Source: Pusillimonas sp. T7-7
GTDB lineage: Bacteria > Pseudomonadota > Gammaproteobacteria > Burkholderiales > Burkholderiaceae_B
Assembly: GCF_000209655.1 (NCBI RefSeq)
Contig: NC_015458.1
Location: 868,001-932,000 of the forward strand
Direction: 5' to 3'
Length of the DNA: 64,000 bases
Shown here: piece by piece, positions 28,839 through 36,731 of the stretch
Layout of the letters: each line of letters starts with the position of its first letter
Numbering within the stretch: the first letter of the stretch is position 1
Notes under the pieces: model-generated
Told to the model about the DNA's origin: nothing
Database searches by the model: none
What the model saw: only the letters and a program-made list of their open reading frames with translations
Program-made: the position numbers and the translations under genes

Positions 28839-28925
28839 ATGGAAATCGACCGCTTTAAAAAACAACACGTGGAAATTTTGCAAGGCATTGCCAACGGCTT
28901 ATTAGACTCAGCTATCCTCATATAA
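28839..28925 (+). pseudogene. 28-codon ORF, possible remnant of a hemerythrin-domain gene
   Basis: An ATG at 28839, 8 bases after AGGA, opens a 28-residue ORF beginning MEIDRFKKQHVEILQGI. The spacing of phenylalanine, glutamine-histidine and the I-L-x-x-I helix resembles the first helix of hemerythrin (HHE) proteins, but the frame stops at 28923-28925, exactly where the fliC terminator begins. The other helices and iron ligands are missing. It is either a small peptide gene or the stump of a longer gene; the family link is a tentative inference. Confidence 0.35.
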
Positions 28926-28952
28926 AAAAACCGCCGGTCCGAGAACTGGCGG
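28924..28952 (-). terminator. Rho-independent terminator of fliC
   Basis: On the minus strand CCGCC-A-GT pairs with AC-C-GGCGG (28931-28952; seven pairs with one mismatch and a short loop), followed directly by seven T residues (28924-28930). It lies 50 bases after the fliC stop codon, the right place for an abundant monocistronic transcript. Confidence 0.85.
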
Positions 28953-29001
28953 CTTGGCTGAAAACCGTAGCGGTGAAGCGCTATGACTCTTCGTACCGGT
29001 A

Positions 29002-30336
29002 TTAACGCAGCAGCGACAGAACGCCTTGTGGCACTTGGTTGGCTTGTGCCAGAACCGACGTACCAGCCTGTTGCAGGATCTGAGCGCGAGTCATGTTGGA
29101 GACTTCGACTGCGTAGTCGGCGTCTTCAATGCGCGAACGAGCTGCGGACAGGTTGGTGACCGTGTTGCTCAGGTTAGCAATAGTCGATTGGAAACGGTTT
29201 TGAATCGCACCCAGGTCGCTCCGCAGAGCATCAACGGTCTTGAGCGCTTCGTCCAATTTGGCCAGCGGATTTGCAGTACCTACGCCATGAAATTCAGCTG
29301 TGTTACCGCTTGGATCGGAAGTCTCAGTGTTGATGACCGTTGTGGTGTCATTCGCCCAACCTGTTGCAGTGGCAAATGCGCTCGTGACTTCGTAATTACT
29401 GCCTTCTACAGTTGCGTAAGCCTTCACAGCGCCAGCAGCATCGTTGCTCAGCTTGATGAAAGTATCTACGTTCTTGGTCTTATCAGTACCATTAGCGTCC
29501 GTGTACTCGTAACCATTAGTGACCGTCAGCTTGGCGAGCGAGACTGTGTCTTTTGTGCCCGTAGCAGCGCTCTTAACTACCGTCGCTGCATAGTACTCGT
29601 CGCCCACTTTCACGGCGTAGGAACCGTCAGTGCCTGCACCGGTTGCATCGTTCACCTTGTGCAGCGTAATAGAATTAATGTCTGCAGAAATTCCGGCGTC
29701 CTTCAAACCCGTCAGCACAGCGGAAATATCAATACCACTCGTGCTGGTCGAGTTATCGAGCTGATCGTTGTCCAGGTCCAGCGCTGCCCCAGCGGACAAG
29801 GTGTTCTTTTGAACCGAAAAATCCGTGAGTTGTAGCGTTGTAGAGCTTATTTCTTTAAGGCCGATCGAGATGGTCTCGCCATCGTTCGCACCAACCTGGA
29901 CTTTAAGAGGTGCCGCACCGCTAGCCAAAACTTTGACGCCGTTAAACTGTGTCTGTTGGGAAACGCGGTCAATTTCTTCGAGACGTTGATCAATTTCTTC
30001 TTGAATCGACTTTAGGTCAGATGCGGAATTCGTTCCATTCGAGGCTTGAACAGACAGTTCACGAACGCGCTGCAAGTTGTTGTTGATTTCATTCAACGCA
30101 CCTTCAGTCGTCTGAGCGATGGAGATACCATCGTTGGCGTTACGAGTGGCCTGAGTCAGACCCTTGATGTTAGCCGTAAAGCGGTTAGCAATCGCTTGAC
30201 CAGCAGCGTCGTCCTTGGCGCTGTTGATGCGTAGGCCGGAGGATAGGCGTTCGATAGCAGTGCCCAAGGCGCCTTGCGACTTGGTCAGGTTGTTCTGGGA
30301 AACCAGAGCCAGATAGTTGGTGTTAATGACTGACAT
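29002..30336 (-). CDS. fliC: Flagellin FliC
   Basis: This 444-residue filament subunit starts at the ATG at 30336 (MSVINTNYLALVSQNNLTKSQ); the 18-residue upstream extension is rejected because a CAGGAG site lies just before this ATG. The D0/D1 ends are strongly conserved: RLSSGLRINSAKDDAAGQAIANRF at the N-terminus, and RIEDADYAVEVSNMTRAQILQQAG followed by LAQANQVPQGVLSLLR at the C-terminus. Residues about 180-360 form the exposed domain, rich in Thr, Asp, Asn and Gly. Codons there are more AT-rich than in neighbouring genes. Confidence 0.97.
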   Translation of the reverse strand: MSVINTNYLALVSQNNLTKSQGALGTAIERLSSGLRINSAKDDAAGQAIANRFTANIKGLTQATRNANDGISIAQTTEGALNEINNNLQRVRELSVQASNGTNSASDLKSIQEEIDQRLEEIDRVSQQTQFNGVKVLASGAAPLKVQVGANDGETISIGLKEISSTTLQLTDFSVQKNTLSAGAALDLDNDQLDNSTSTSGIDISAVLTGLKDAGISADINSITLHKVNDATGAGTDGSYAVKVGDEYYAATVVKSAATGTKDTVSLAKLTVTNGYEYTDANGTDKTKNVDTFIKLSNDAAGAVKAYATVEGSNYEVTSAFATATGWANDTTTVINTETSDPSGNTAEFHGVGTANPLAKLDEALKTVDALRSDLGAIQNRFQSTIANLSNTVTNLSAARSRIEDADYAVEVSNMTRAQILQQAGTSVLAQANQVPQGVLSLLR

Positions 30337-30495
30337 GAATAACTCCTGAGAGGAATAAATACGGCGAATCGGGCTCCGCCTGGTTGCCAAGAAGAAACAA
30401 GCCTGTTTTGTACGGTGTGCTGCGCTTACCGCAGGAAAGCGAAGCCGGTTTCTTCCTGTTCACCGTCATTAACGGCGGGGTGGGGTGGAACTTTA
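30337..30495 (-). promoter_or_regulatory. fliC promoter (sigma-28) and long leader
   Basis: On the minus strand TAAAGTTC (30488-30495), an 11-base spacer and GCCGTTAA (30469-30476) form a near-perfect sigma-28 promoter. The spacer is two CACCC-type units, all C and A. The ATG is 132 bases downstream of the -10 element, so the mRNA has a leader of roughly 120 bases containing short inverted repeats such as GGCG...CGCC close to the ribosome-binding site CAGGAG. A long flagellin leader allows translational control. Confidence 0.82.
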
Positions 30496-30631
30496 GGGCC
30501 GGTCATTCCAGTTTCAAAAAGCCGTTGCTGGTGCCGCGGCGAAGGCTGCGCCTTTTGTTGTTTCCATGTTATGCCAACAGGCTATGATATCCAGGCTAGC
30601 GTTATTCCCTTCTTCTACGAGCTTGATACAC

Positions 30632-31519
30632 ATGACTTCCCATCCTGTTCTGCGTTTTGGCCTGGCGGCCAATCGTTTGCATCACGAAACCTACGGGGCT
30701 GCGCTATTCCAGTGGCTGGAGCAGTCGGCGGCGGGCATACGGGAACTGGGCATGGAGTGCTACACGGTCGGCCGCACCTTTGATGCCATTGAGCGATCTG
30801 GCTTGCTGGCCGGGTATGGCGGGCTGATTCGTTACCCCTTTGGCCGTGAAGGCGGCTTGATGAAGCTGGTGGCACGGGTTACCGATGGGGGCGCCGGCGC
30901 CGAATCCTTTGATGGCGCCATCTACCTGATCGATCCGGTGGATCCTTCATCCATTTTCCCCGAGGCCTTGGCACTCAAGCGCCAGTGCATTACGCATGGG
31001 CGGCCATTTGTGTCGACGTTGATGGGCGCCATTGAGTGGGTTGAGATCGAGCGCTTGTGCGCTGGCCTGGCGCCTGATCCAGCCCGGGCGCCGCTATTTG
31101 ATTTTTCGCAGCAAACCTTGGCGCTGATCGCGCACGATGCCTTGAAGGATGACATGGTGGCGTTTGCCGATCAGCACTTCGATGTGTTGTCGCACTTTGC
31201 GGGCCGAGTGGGTACGGGCACGACCAGCGGCCGCTTGAACGAGCTGGCCTGGTCGCGCGGCTGGCCCCAAGACACGCCCTGGGTGCAGGCTTATCTTAGC
31301 GGGCCATTGGGCGGGGACGCCCAAATTGCAGAGCTGGTGCTGGAAAGGCGCTGTCAGCGGGTGATCTTTTTTGAAGACCCGCATGTGGCGCGCCAGCATG
31401 AAGCCGATATTCAATTGCTTGAGCGTGCGGTGCGTGTCGTGACCGACAAGGCGGCTTGCATCGCTTCGCCGGCTGTGGCGCATAAATGGGCAAACGCGGT
31501 TCAACTGCTGGTAAAATAA
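30632..31519 (+). CDS. Tandem methylglyoxal-synthase-domain protein
   Basis: This 295-residue protein contains two copies of the methylglyoxal synthase fold. The C-terminal copy (about 155-295) keeps the catalytic set known from E. coli MgsA: H168-D169 and K172 in AHDALK, TGTT at 195-198, D229 in SGPLGGD, D249 in EDP, then H256 and D259. The enzyme converts dihydroxyacetone phosphate to methylglyoxal. The N-terminal copy (about 6-145) keeps the fold pattern (GLAAN, RYPFGREGG, YLIDP) but lacks H-D, the GGD aspartate and the later His/Asp, so it looks inactive. E. coli MgsA has one domain of 152 residues. The start is taken at 30632; the frame is open 22 codons earlier. Confidence 0.8.
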   Translation: MTSHPVLRFGLAANRLHHETYGAALFQWLEQSAAGIRELGMECYTVGRTFDAIERSGLLAGYGGLIRYPFGREGGLMKLVARVTDGGAGAESFDGAIYLIDPVDPSSIFPEALALKRQCITHGRPFVSTLMGAIEWVEIERLCAGLAPDPARAPLFDFSQQTLALIAHDALKDDMVAFADQHFDVLSHFAGRVGTGTTSGRLNELAWSRGWPQDTPWVQAYLSGPLGGDAQIAELVLERRCQRVIFFEDPHVARQHEADIQLLERAVRVVTDKAACIASPAVAHKWANAVQLLVK

Positions 31520-31520
31520 A

Positions 31521-31549
31521 TGTAATGATAAGATACTTTTAATTACATC
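31521..31549. repeat. AT-rich inverted repeat before the autotransporter
   Basis: ATGTAAT at 31521-31527 is an exact reverse complement of ATTACAT at 31543-31549, with a 15-base AT-rich centre. It lies in the 41-base gap between the methylglyoxal synthase gene and the GTG start of the autotransporter, 11 bases before that start. It may be an operator or an mRNA stem controlling translation. Confidence 0.4.
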
Positions 31550-31560
31550 AGGGGTGGAAG

Positions 31561-34377
31561 GTGCGCAACAATAATAATAACGCTGGGGGCTGGTTACGGA
31601 TTGGGGTTTTTTCTTTATTAAGTTGTTCTGGCGTTGCAGTGTCGGCGACCGGATTTGAGTCAGCCGAATACCTGCGGCAAGACGGGTTGGGCCTGATCAA
31701 TGCAGCCGAGGCCTACGCGTTGGGCTATACCGGCGCCGGCGTGAGGGTGGGTGTCTTCGATTCAGGTATTGACGCGCTCCATCCCGAGTTCGCCAGTAGC
31801 AAGATCGCCGGCGGCATGGACTTGGCCACCCTGATGCCTTATGCGCCAGGACTGGGCCTGGATTACGACGGGCATGGCTCGCATGTGGCGGGCATTATCG
31901 GCGCGCTGCGCAACGGTGTGGGCATGCATGGCGTGGCGTACGACAGCACGCTGTTTGTCGTCCATCAGTTTCAGGAACCCAACGACGATGACGATGATGA
32001 TGATGACGACGAGTTGCCTACGCCCAGTCCGGGCTACTTAAGTTTCCGTGACGAATACCTGGACAAAATTTATTCGGCTGGCTGGCGCTACTTGGCCGAG
32101 CAGAATCTGTCCATTATCAATAACAGCCTGGGCTTCAATGATTGCCCTGATGTCGATCCTCCGTGCAATGTGATGGGCTACGGCTCGGCGGCGCAAGCCG
32201 AAGCAGCGTTCCGGCTCAGCGTCAGTGCTTATCGCGAGCTCGCCCAGGCCGGCACGCTGATGGTGTTTGCCACGGGCAACGAAGGCCAGCCTCATCCTGA
32301 CTTCATGGCCGGTTCGCCGTACTGGTTTCCCGAACTCAAGGATAATTGGCTGGCGGTGACGGCCGTCAGCGAGCACGGCGGGCCTGTGTTCTACGCTAAT
32401 CAGTGCGGCGTGGCCAAAGACTGGTGCCTGACAGCGCCTGGCGGTGATCTCGGTGTCGGCATGGGAATTTATTCAGTTCAAAGCGGCGGCAGCTATGTGC
32501 GTTTGGCGGGCACGTCCATGGCCGCGCCGCATGTAGCTGGCGCTGCGGCACTGGTCTCGCAGGCCTTTCCTTATTTCGGCGCCTACCATCTGCAACAAAC
32601 CCTGCTGACAACGGCTACGGATATAGGCCAACTAGGTGTAGACAGCGTCTATGGCTGGGGGTTGTTGAACGTAGGCAAGGCAGTGCACGGCCCGGCGCAG
32701 TTTGTTCGCCTGTTCGACGTGGATACGCAGGGTTATGACTCCACCTTTTCGAACAGCATCAGCGGCGTGGGCGGTTTGACCAAGCGTGGCGCAGGTGTCT
32801 TGCAGCTGACGGGCGCCAATACCTACACCGGGCCTACGACAGTGGGCGGCGGCAGGCTGGTGGTGAATGGCGCGCTGGCTTCGACTGTAACGGTGCAGGC
32901 GGCGGGGGCCCTGAGCGGTGCCGGTACTGTGGCCAGCGTTCATAACCATGGCGTGGTGGCGCCGGGTAATTCCGTAGGCACCCTCACGGTAAGGGGCGAT
33001 TACACGGCCTACCCGGGCTCGGTTTACGAGCTTGAGGTTGGCCCACAGGGCGCAACCGACAAGCTGGACGTGGGCGGCACCGTAACCCTGGCTGGTACGC
33101 TTAAACTGGCGGGCGGCGATTTGCGCCAGAATGTGTCTTACCACTTCATCGATGCGGCAGGCGGGGTGATGGGGCAGTTTGACGATATTACATACAGCAC
33201 GGTCTTCCTGACGCCCCGCCTGGATTTTGCCCAGGGCGTTGCACTGCGGGTCGAGCGCAATGATGTTCCCTTCGAGCGCTACGGCCGCAGTGCGAATCAG
33301 AAGTCGGTGGGTGCTGCGCTGGATCCAGCCTCGTCACAGCCCCCGGCCGCCATGGACGACCTGTACGATGACGTGCTGAATGCCAGTGCGGACCAGGTGC
33401 CCGACATGATGGAACAGCTAAGCGGGCAGGTACACCCGGGTACAGACGCTGCGCTGCTGAATGCCGGCCAGTTGATGAGCCGTACGCTGTCAGCCCGCAT
33501 TCGAGCCAATCCGGAGGCCGCAGCGCCGGAACGCCACACGCCTTTGTGGGCGCATGTCATCAAGGGCAGCAGCACGCTGAACGGCGACGGTAACGCAGCC
33601 GAAGTCAGCCGCGACATGACGGGGCTGATGCTGGGGGGCGATACACAGTTGAAAAACGGTTGGCGGCTGGGGGCTGCATTCGCTTACGCCGATGGCCGCA
33701 ATAAGCTGGACGATGTCGCTTCGTCATCGAGCAGTACCGATAGCTATACCGCCGCGCTGTATGGCGCACGCAACTGGGTGATGGAGCGGGGCAGCCTGAA
33801 CCTGATGGCGGGCGTCGCGTATACGCGACATGATATTGCCACCCGGCGTAATGTCGACGTGGGCGGCAGCCAGACTCTGAAAGCCGACTACCACGCCGAT
33901 GCAGCGCAGCTATTTGCCGAACTGGGCTATGCCATACCAATGGCTGGCGCCAGTGCGCTGGAACCTTATGCCGGCTTGAGCTGGCAGCATCTACGGGTAG
34001 GCGGGTTCAGTGAAAGCGGTGGGCAGGCCGCCTTGGGTGGCCAAGCTCAATCGTCGGACCTGGCCAGCACGACGCTTGGTTTGCGCGCCAGAACTGAGCT
34101 TGAGTCAGGCCCGGCTCACCTGGCCCTGACGGCGGGCCTGGGCTGGCGCCATGCCATGGGTGACCTCTCGCCCAGCCGCAGTATGTCGTTTGTGCAGGGT
34201 GATGGAACCGCTTTTAGTGCAAGCGGGGCGCCCATCGCCCGCAATGCCGCGGTAACGGAACTGACTGCCGAGCTGCGCCTAAGCAAAAACGCCTACATGG
34301 GGGTCAGCTACAACGGCCAGTTTGGCGGTGGCAACACCGATCAGGCCGGCGCCGTCCATCTGCGTGTCCGTTTTTGA
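31561..34377 (+). CDS. Subtilase (S8) autotransporter serine protease, SphB1-like
   Basis: This 938-residue type Va secreted protein starts at GTG 31561 after an AGGGGTGGAAG ribosome-binding site. After a signal region (1-29) comes a peptidase S8 domain with catalytic Asp67 (VFDSGID), His105 (DGHGSHVAG) and Ser319 (GTSMAAPHVAG). A tract of nine aspartates (142-150) is inserted after the His motif. A passenger-associated transport repeat lies near 400-430 (GAGVLQLTGANTYTGPTTV), and a beta-barrel translocator spans about 660-938, ending in HLRVRF. The signal region contains LLSC, which could act as a lipobox, as reported for Bordetella SphB1; VSA would be the alternative cleavage site. The substrate is unknown. 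Confidence 0.9.
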   Translation: MRNNNNNAGGWLRIGVFSLLSCSGVAVSATGFESAEYLRQDGLGLINAAEAYALGYTGAGVRVGVFDSGIDALHPEFASSKIAGGMDLATLMPYAPGLGLDYDGHGSHVAGIIGALRNGVGMHGVAYDSTLFVVHQFQEPNDDDDDDDDDELPTPSPGYLSFRDEYLDKIYSAGWRYLAEQNLSIINNSLGFNDCPDVDPPCNVMGYGSAAQAEAAFRLSVSAYRELAQAGTLMVFATGNEGQPHPDFMAGSPYWFPELKDNWLAVTAVSEHGGPVFYANQCGVAKDWCLTAPGGDLGVGMGIYSVQSGGSYVRLAGTSMAAPHVAGAAALVSQAFPYFGAYHLQQTLLTTATDIGQLGVDSVYGWGLLNVGKAVHGPAQFVRLFDVDTQGYDSTFSNSISGVGGLTKRGAGVLQLTGANTYTGPTTVGGGRLVVNGALASTVTVQAAGALSGAGTVASVHNHGVVAPGNSVGTLTVRGDYTAYPGSVYELEVGPQGATDKLDVGGTVTLAGTLKLAGGDLRQNVSYHFIDAAGGVMGQFDDITYSTVFLTPRLDFAQGVALRVERNDVPFERYGRSANQKSVGAALDPASSQPPAAMDDLYDDVLNASADQVPDMMEQLSGQVHPGTDAALLNAGQLMSRTLSARIRANPEAAAPERHTPLWAHVIKGSSTLNGDGNAAEVSRDMTGLMLGGDTQLKNGWRLGAAFAYADGRNKLDDVASSSSSTDSYTAALYGARNWVMERGSLNLMAGVAYTRHDIATRRNVDVGGSQTLKADYHADAAQLFAELGYAIPMAGASALEPYAGLSWQHLRVGGFSESGGQAALGGQAQSSDLASTTLGLRARTELESGPAHLALTAGLGWRHAMGDLSPSRSMSFVQGDGTAFSASGAPIARNAAVTELTAELRLSKNAYMGVSYNGQFGGGNTDQAGAVHLRVRF

Positions 34378-34388
34378 TCGTGCTTGAT

Positions 34389-34414
34389 CCGGCCTTGGCT
34401 TCGGGATTGGCCGG
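34389..34414. terminator. Inverted repeat between convergent autotransporter and lysS
   Basis: CCGGCC at 34389-34394 pairs with GGCCGG at 34409-34414 in the 66-base gap between two convergent genes. The stem is short and no clear T-run follows on either strand, so it is only a weak candidate for a shared terminator. Confidence 0.3.
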
Positions 34415-34443
34415 AAATCCAGCCAGCCCTTTCCTGAATGGGC

Positions 34444-35964
34444 TCAGTCTTCGCGCCGCAAATGCGGGAACAGGATCACGTCGCGTATGCTGGGGCTGTC
34501 GGTCAGCAGCATGACCAGGCGGTCTATGCCTATGCCGCAGCCGCCTGTGGGCGGCATGCCGTATTCCAGGGCGCGTATGTAATCGGCGTCGTAGTACATG
34601 GCTTCTTCGTCGCCGGCGTCTTTGGCTTCGACCTGGGCCAGGAAGCGTGCGGCCTGGTCTTCGGGGTCGTTCAGCTCTGAAAATCCGTTGGCGATTTCAC
34701 GACCCGTCATGAACAGTTCGAAGCGCTCGGTAATGCCTTCCTGGGTATCGGATGCGCGTGCCAGCGGCGACACTTCCACCGGATAGTCGATGATGTAGGT
34801 GGGGTTCCACAGCTTGGCTTCGGCGGTTTCCTCGAACAAGGCCAGCTGCAGTCCGCCCAGGCCCGCGCGTGCCAGCACGGGGCCGTTCACATCAGCGCCC
34901 AGGCGCTTCAGTTCGGTGCGCAGGAAGGTGCCGTCTTGCAGCTGTTCCTGGGTGTAGCCAGGCGCGTACTTGAGTATGGCTTGTACGATGGTCAGGCGAT
35001 CGAAGGGCTGGCTAAGATCAAGGACTTTTTCCTGGTAGGTCAGCACGGCGCTGCCGCTGGCGGCTATGGCCGCTTCGCGTATCAGCGTTTCGGTAAAGTC
35101 CATCAGCCAACGGTAGTCGGTGTAGGCCGCGTAGAACTCCATCATGGTGAATTCGGGGTTATGACGCGGGCTGACGCCTTCGTTGCGGAAGTTGCGGTTC
35201 ACTTCAAACACGCGGTCAAAGCCGCCCACCACCAGGCGCTTCAAATAAAGCTCGGGGGCAATGCGCAGGAACATTTCCATGTCGAGCGCGTTGTGATGAG
35301 TCACAAAGGGCTTGGCCGCCGCGCCGCCGGGTATGGGGTGCAGCATGGGGGTTTCGACTTCCAGAAAACCGGCGTTGATCATGTGGTGGCGTATGCTGCC
35401 GATGGCCTTGCTGCGCGCCAGAAAGCAGCGGCGCGTTTCTTCGGTCATGATCAGGTCGACGTAACGCTGGCGGTAGCGCAGCTCGGTATCGGCCACGCCG
35501 TGGAACTTATCGGGCAGGGGCCGCAGCGATTTGGTGAGCAGGCGCACCGTGGCCGCATGTACTGATAGTTCGCCTTTATTGGTTTTGAACATGGCGCCTT
35601 CGACCGCGACGATATCGCCGATGTCCCAGGTTTTGAACTGGGTGTAGAGGTCTTCGCCTACCGTGTTCTTGTCCAGAAAGATCTGGATGCGGCCAGAGCT
35701 GTCTTGCAGGGTGGCAAAGCTGGCCTTGCCCATGACGCGCTTGAGCATCATGCGTCCGGCTACTTTTACCTGCTTGCCGACTTCGGCCAGTGCGTCTTTA
35801 TCGAGCTCGTCGTAGGCAGCGTGCAGGGCGGCGGCTACGTTGTCGGGCTGGAAGTCGTTGGGGTAGGCTACGCCCTGGGCGCGCAGCTTGGCCAGCTTGC
35901 CACGGCGTTCGGCGATCAGGTGGTTTTCGTCAGTGGCAATGGTGGATGGCGTGGGTTCGTTCAT
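34444..35964 (-). CDS. lysS: Lysyl-tRNA synthetase, class II
   Basis: This 506-residue cytoplasmic enzyme charges tRNA-Lys. It has an N-terminal OB-fold anticodon-binding domain ([23 protein letters not shown]) and a class II catalytic core with motif 1 ([18 protein letters not shown]), motif 2 ([24 protein letters not shown]) and motif 3 ([15 protein letters not shown]). Length is typical. It lies downstream of prfB and an SDR gene on the same strand, an arrangement seen in Burkholderiales. Confidence 0.98.
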   Translation of the reverse strand: MNEPTPSTIATDENHLIAERRGKLAKLRAQGVAYPNDFQPDNVAAALHAAYDELDKDALAEVGKQVKVAGRMMLKRVMGKASFATLQDSSGRIQIFLDKNTVGEDLYTQFKTWDIGDIVAVEGAMFKTNKGELSVHAATVRLLTKSLRPLPDKFHGVADTELRYRQRYVDLIMTEETRRCFLARSKAIGSIRHHMINAGFLEVETPMLHPIPGGAAAKPFVTHHNALDMEMFLRIAPELYLKRLVVGGFDRVFEVNRNFRNEGVSPRHNPEFTMMEFYAAYTDYRWLMDFTETLIREAAIAASGSAVLTYQEKVLDLSQPFDRLTIVQAILKYAPGYTQEQLQDGTFLRTELKRLGADVNGPVLARAGLGGLQLALFEETAEAKLWNPTYIIDYPVEVSPLARASDTQEGITERFELFMTGREIANGFSELNDPEDQAARFLAQVEAKDAGDEEAMYYDADYIRALEYGMPPTGGCGIGIDRLVMLLTDSPSIRDVILFPHLRRED

Positions 35965-35976
35965 GATTCTTGTAAG

Positions 35977-36729
35977 TTAGGCGTGATTTCTGATGTCGTC
36001 GAGTACGGTGGTACCGAAGTCGTCGCTGGACAGATAGCGCAAAATGCGGTCGGCCACATCGCTGGGCGAGGCCAGTTGGCCCTGCGCATGCAATTGGGCA
36101 AAGCGCTCCACATTGGGGAAGTCGGTGCTGGCAGTGCCGCGTATGGTTGCCTGCATGCCGGTGTCGACCACGCCGGGCGCCAGCGACACAATGCGCACGC
36201 CGTGGTTTTCGGCGTGCAGCACACTGGTGTAGTGGTCCAGCGCCGCCTTGGTGGCGCAGTAAACGCCCCAGCCCGCGGTGGGGTTGCGGCCCGCGCCCGA
36301 TGAAATATTGATAATGCGGCAATCGGCCTGCAGGGGTTTTACCGCCTGCAGGAAAGCGGCGGTAATCAACATGACGCTGGTGACGTTAAGGCTGAATGCG
36401 GCAGTGATGGCAGCGGCGTTGTCGAGGTCGCTGGCCTGATGTATGGGGTGCACGGTGCCGGCATTATTGATCAGCACGTAGCGCTTGGCGCCCGCAGGCA
36501 GGCCGGCCACCACTTGTTTGGCCACGCGTTCGGCGGCCGATGGGTTGGCCAGGTCAGACTGCACTTGCTGCAGCGTGCAGCCCGATGCGGCCGCCTGTTC
36601 GGCCAGCTTGGGGTCATGGCTGCGGGCCACGGTGGTCAGGCGGGTGTCGGCTTGCATCAGGCCCAGGGCCAAGGCCTGGCCGAGCCCGCGCGAGGCGCCC
36701 GTTACGATTGCGACAGTGCTTGCTTGCAT
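35977..36729 (-). CDS. Short-chain dehydrogenase/reductase (SDR)
   Basis: This 250-residue NAD(P)H-dependent oxidoreductase has the Rossmann motif TGASRGLG at residues 10-17, NNAG, the active-site serine in IINISSGAGRNPTAGWG and the Y-x3-K pair in VYCATKAAL. The overall pattern is like sepiapterin reductase or benzil reductase-type SDRs, but the substrate cannot be told. It lies 2 bases after prfB and 12 bases before lysS and is probably co-transcribed with both. Confidence 0.88.
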   Translation of the reverse strand: MQASTVAIVTGASRGLGQALALGLMQADTRLTTVARSHDPKLAEQAAASGCTLQQVQSDLANPSAAERVAKQVVAGLPAGAKRYVLINNAGTVHPIHQASDLDNAAAITAAFSLNVTSVMLITAAFLQAVKPLQADCRIINISSGAGRNPTAGWGVYCATKAALDHYTSVLHAENHGVRIVSLAPGVVDTGMQATIRGTASTDFPNVERFAQLHAQGQLASPSDVADRILRYLSSDDFGTTVLDDIRNHA

Positions 36730-36731
36730 GC

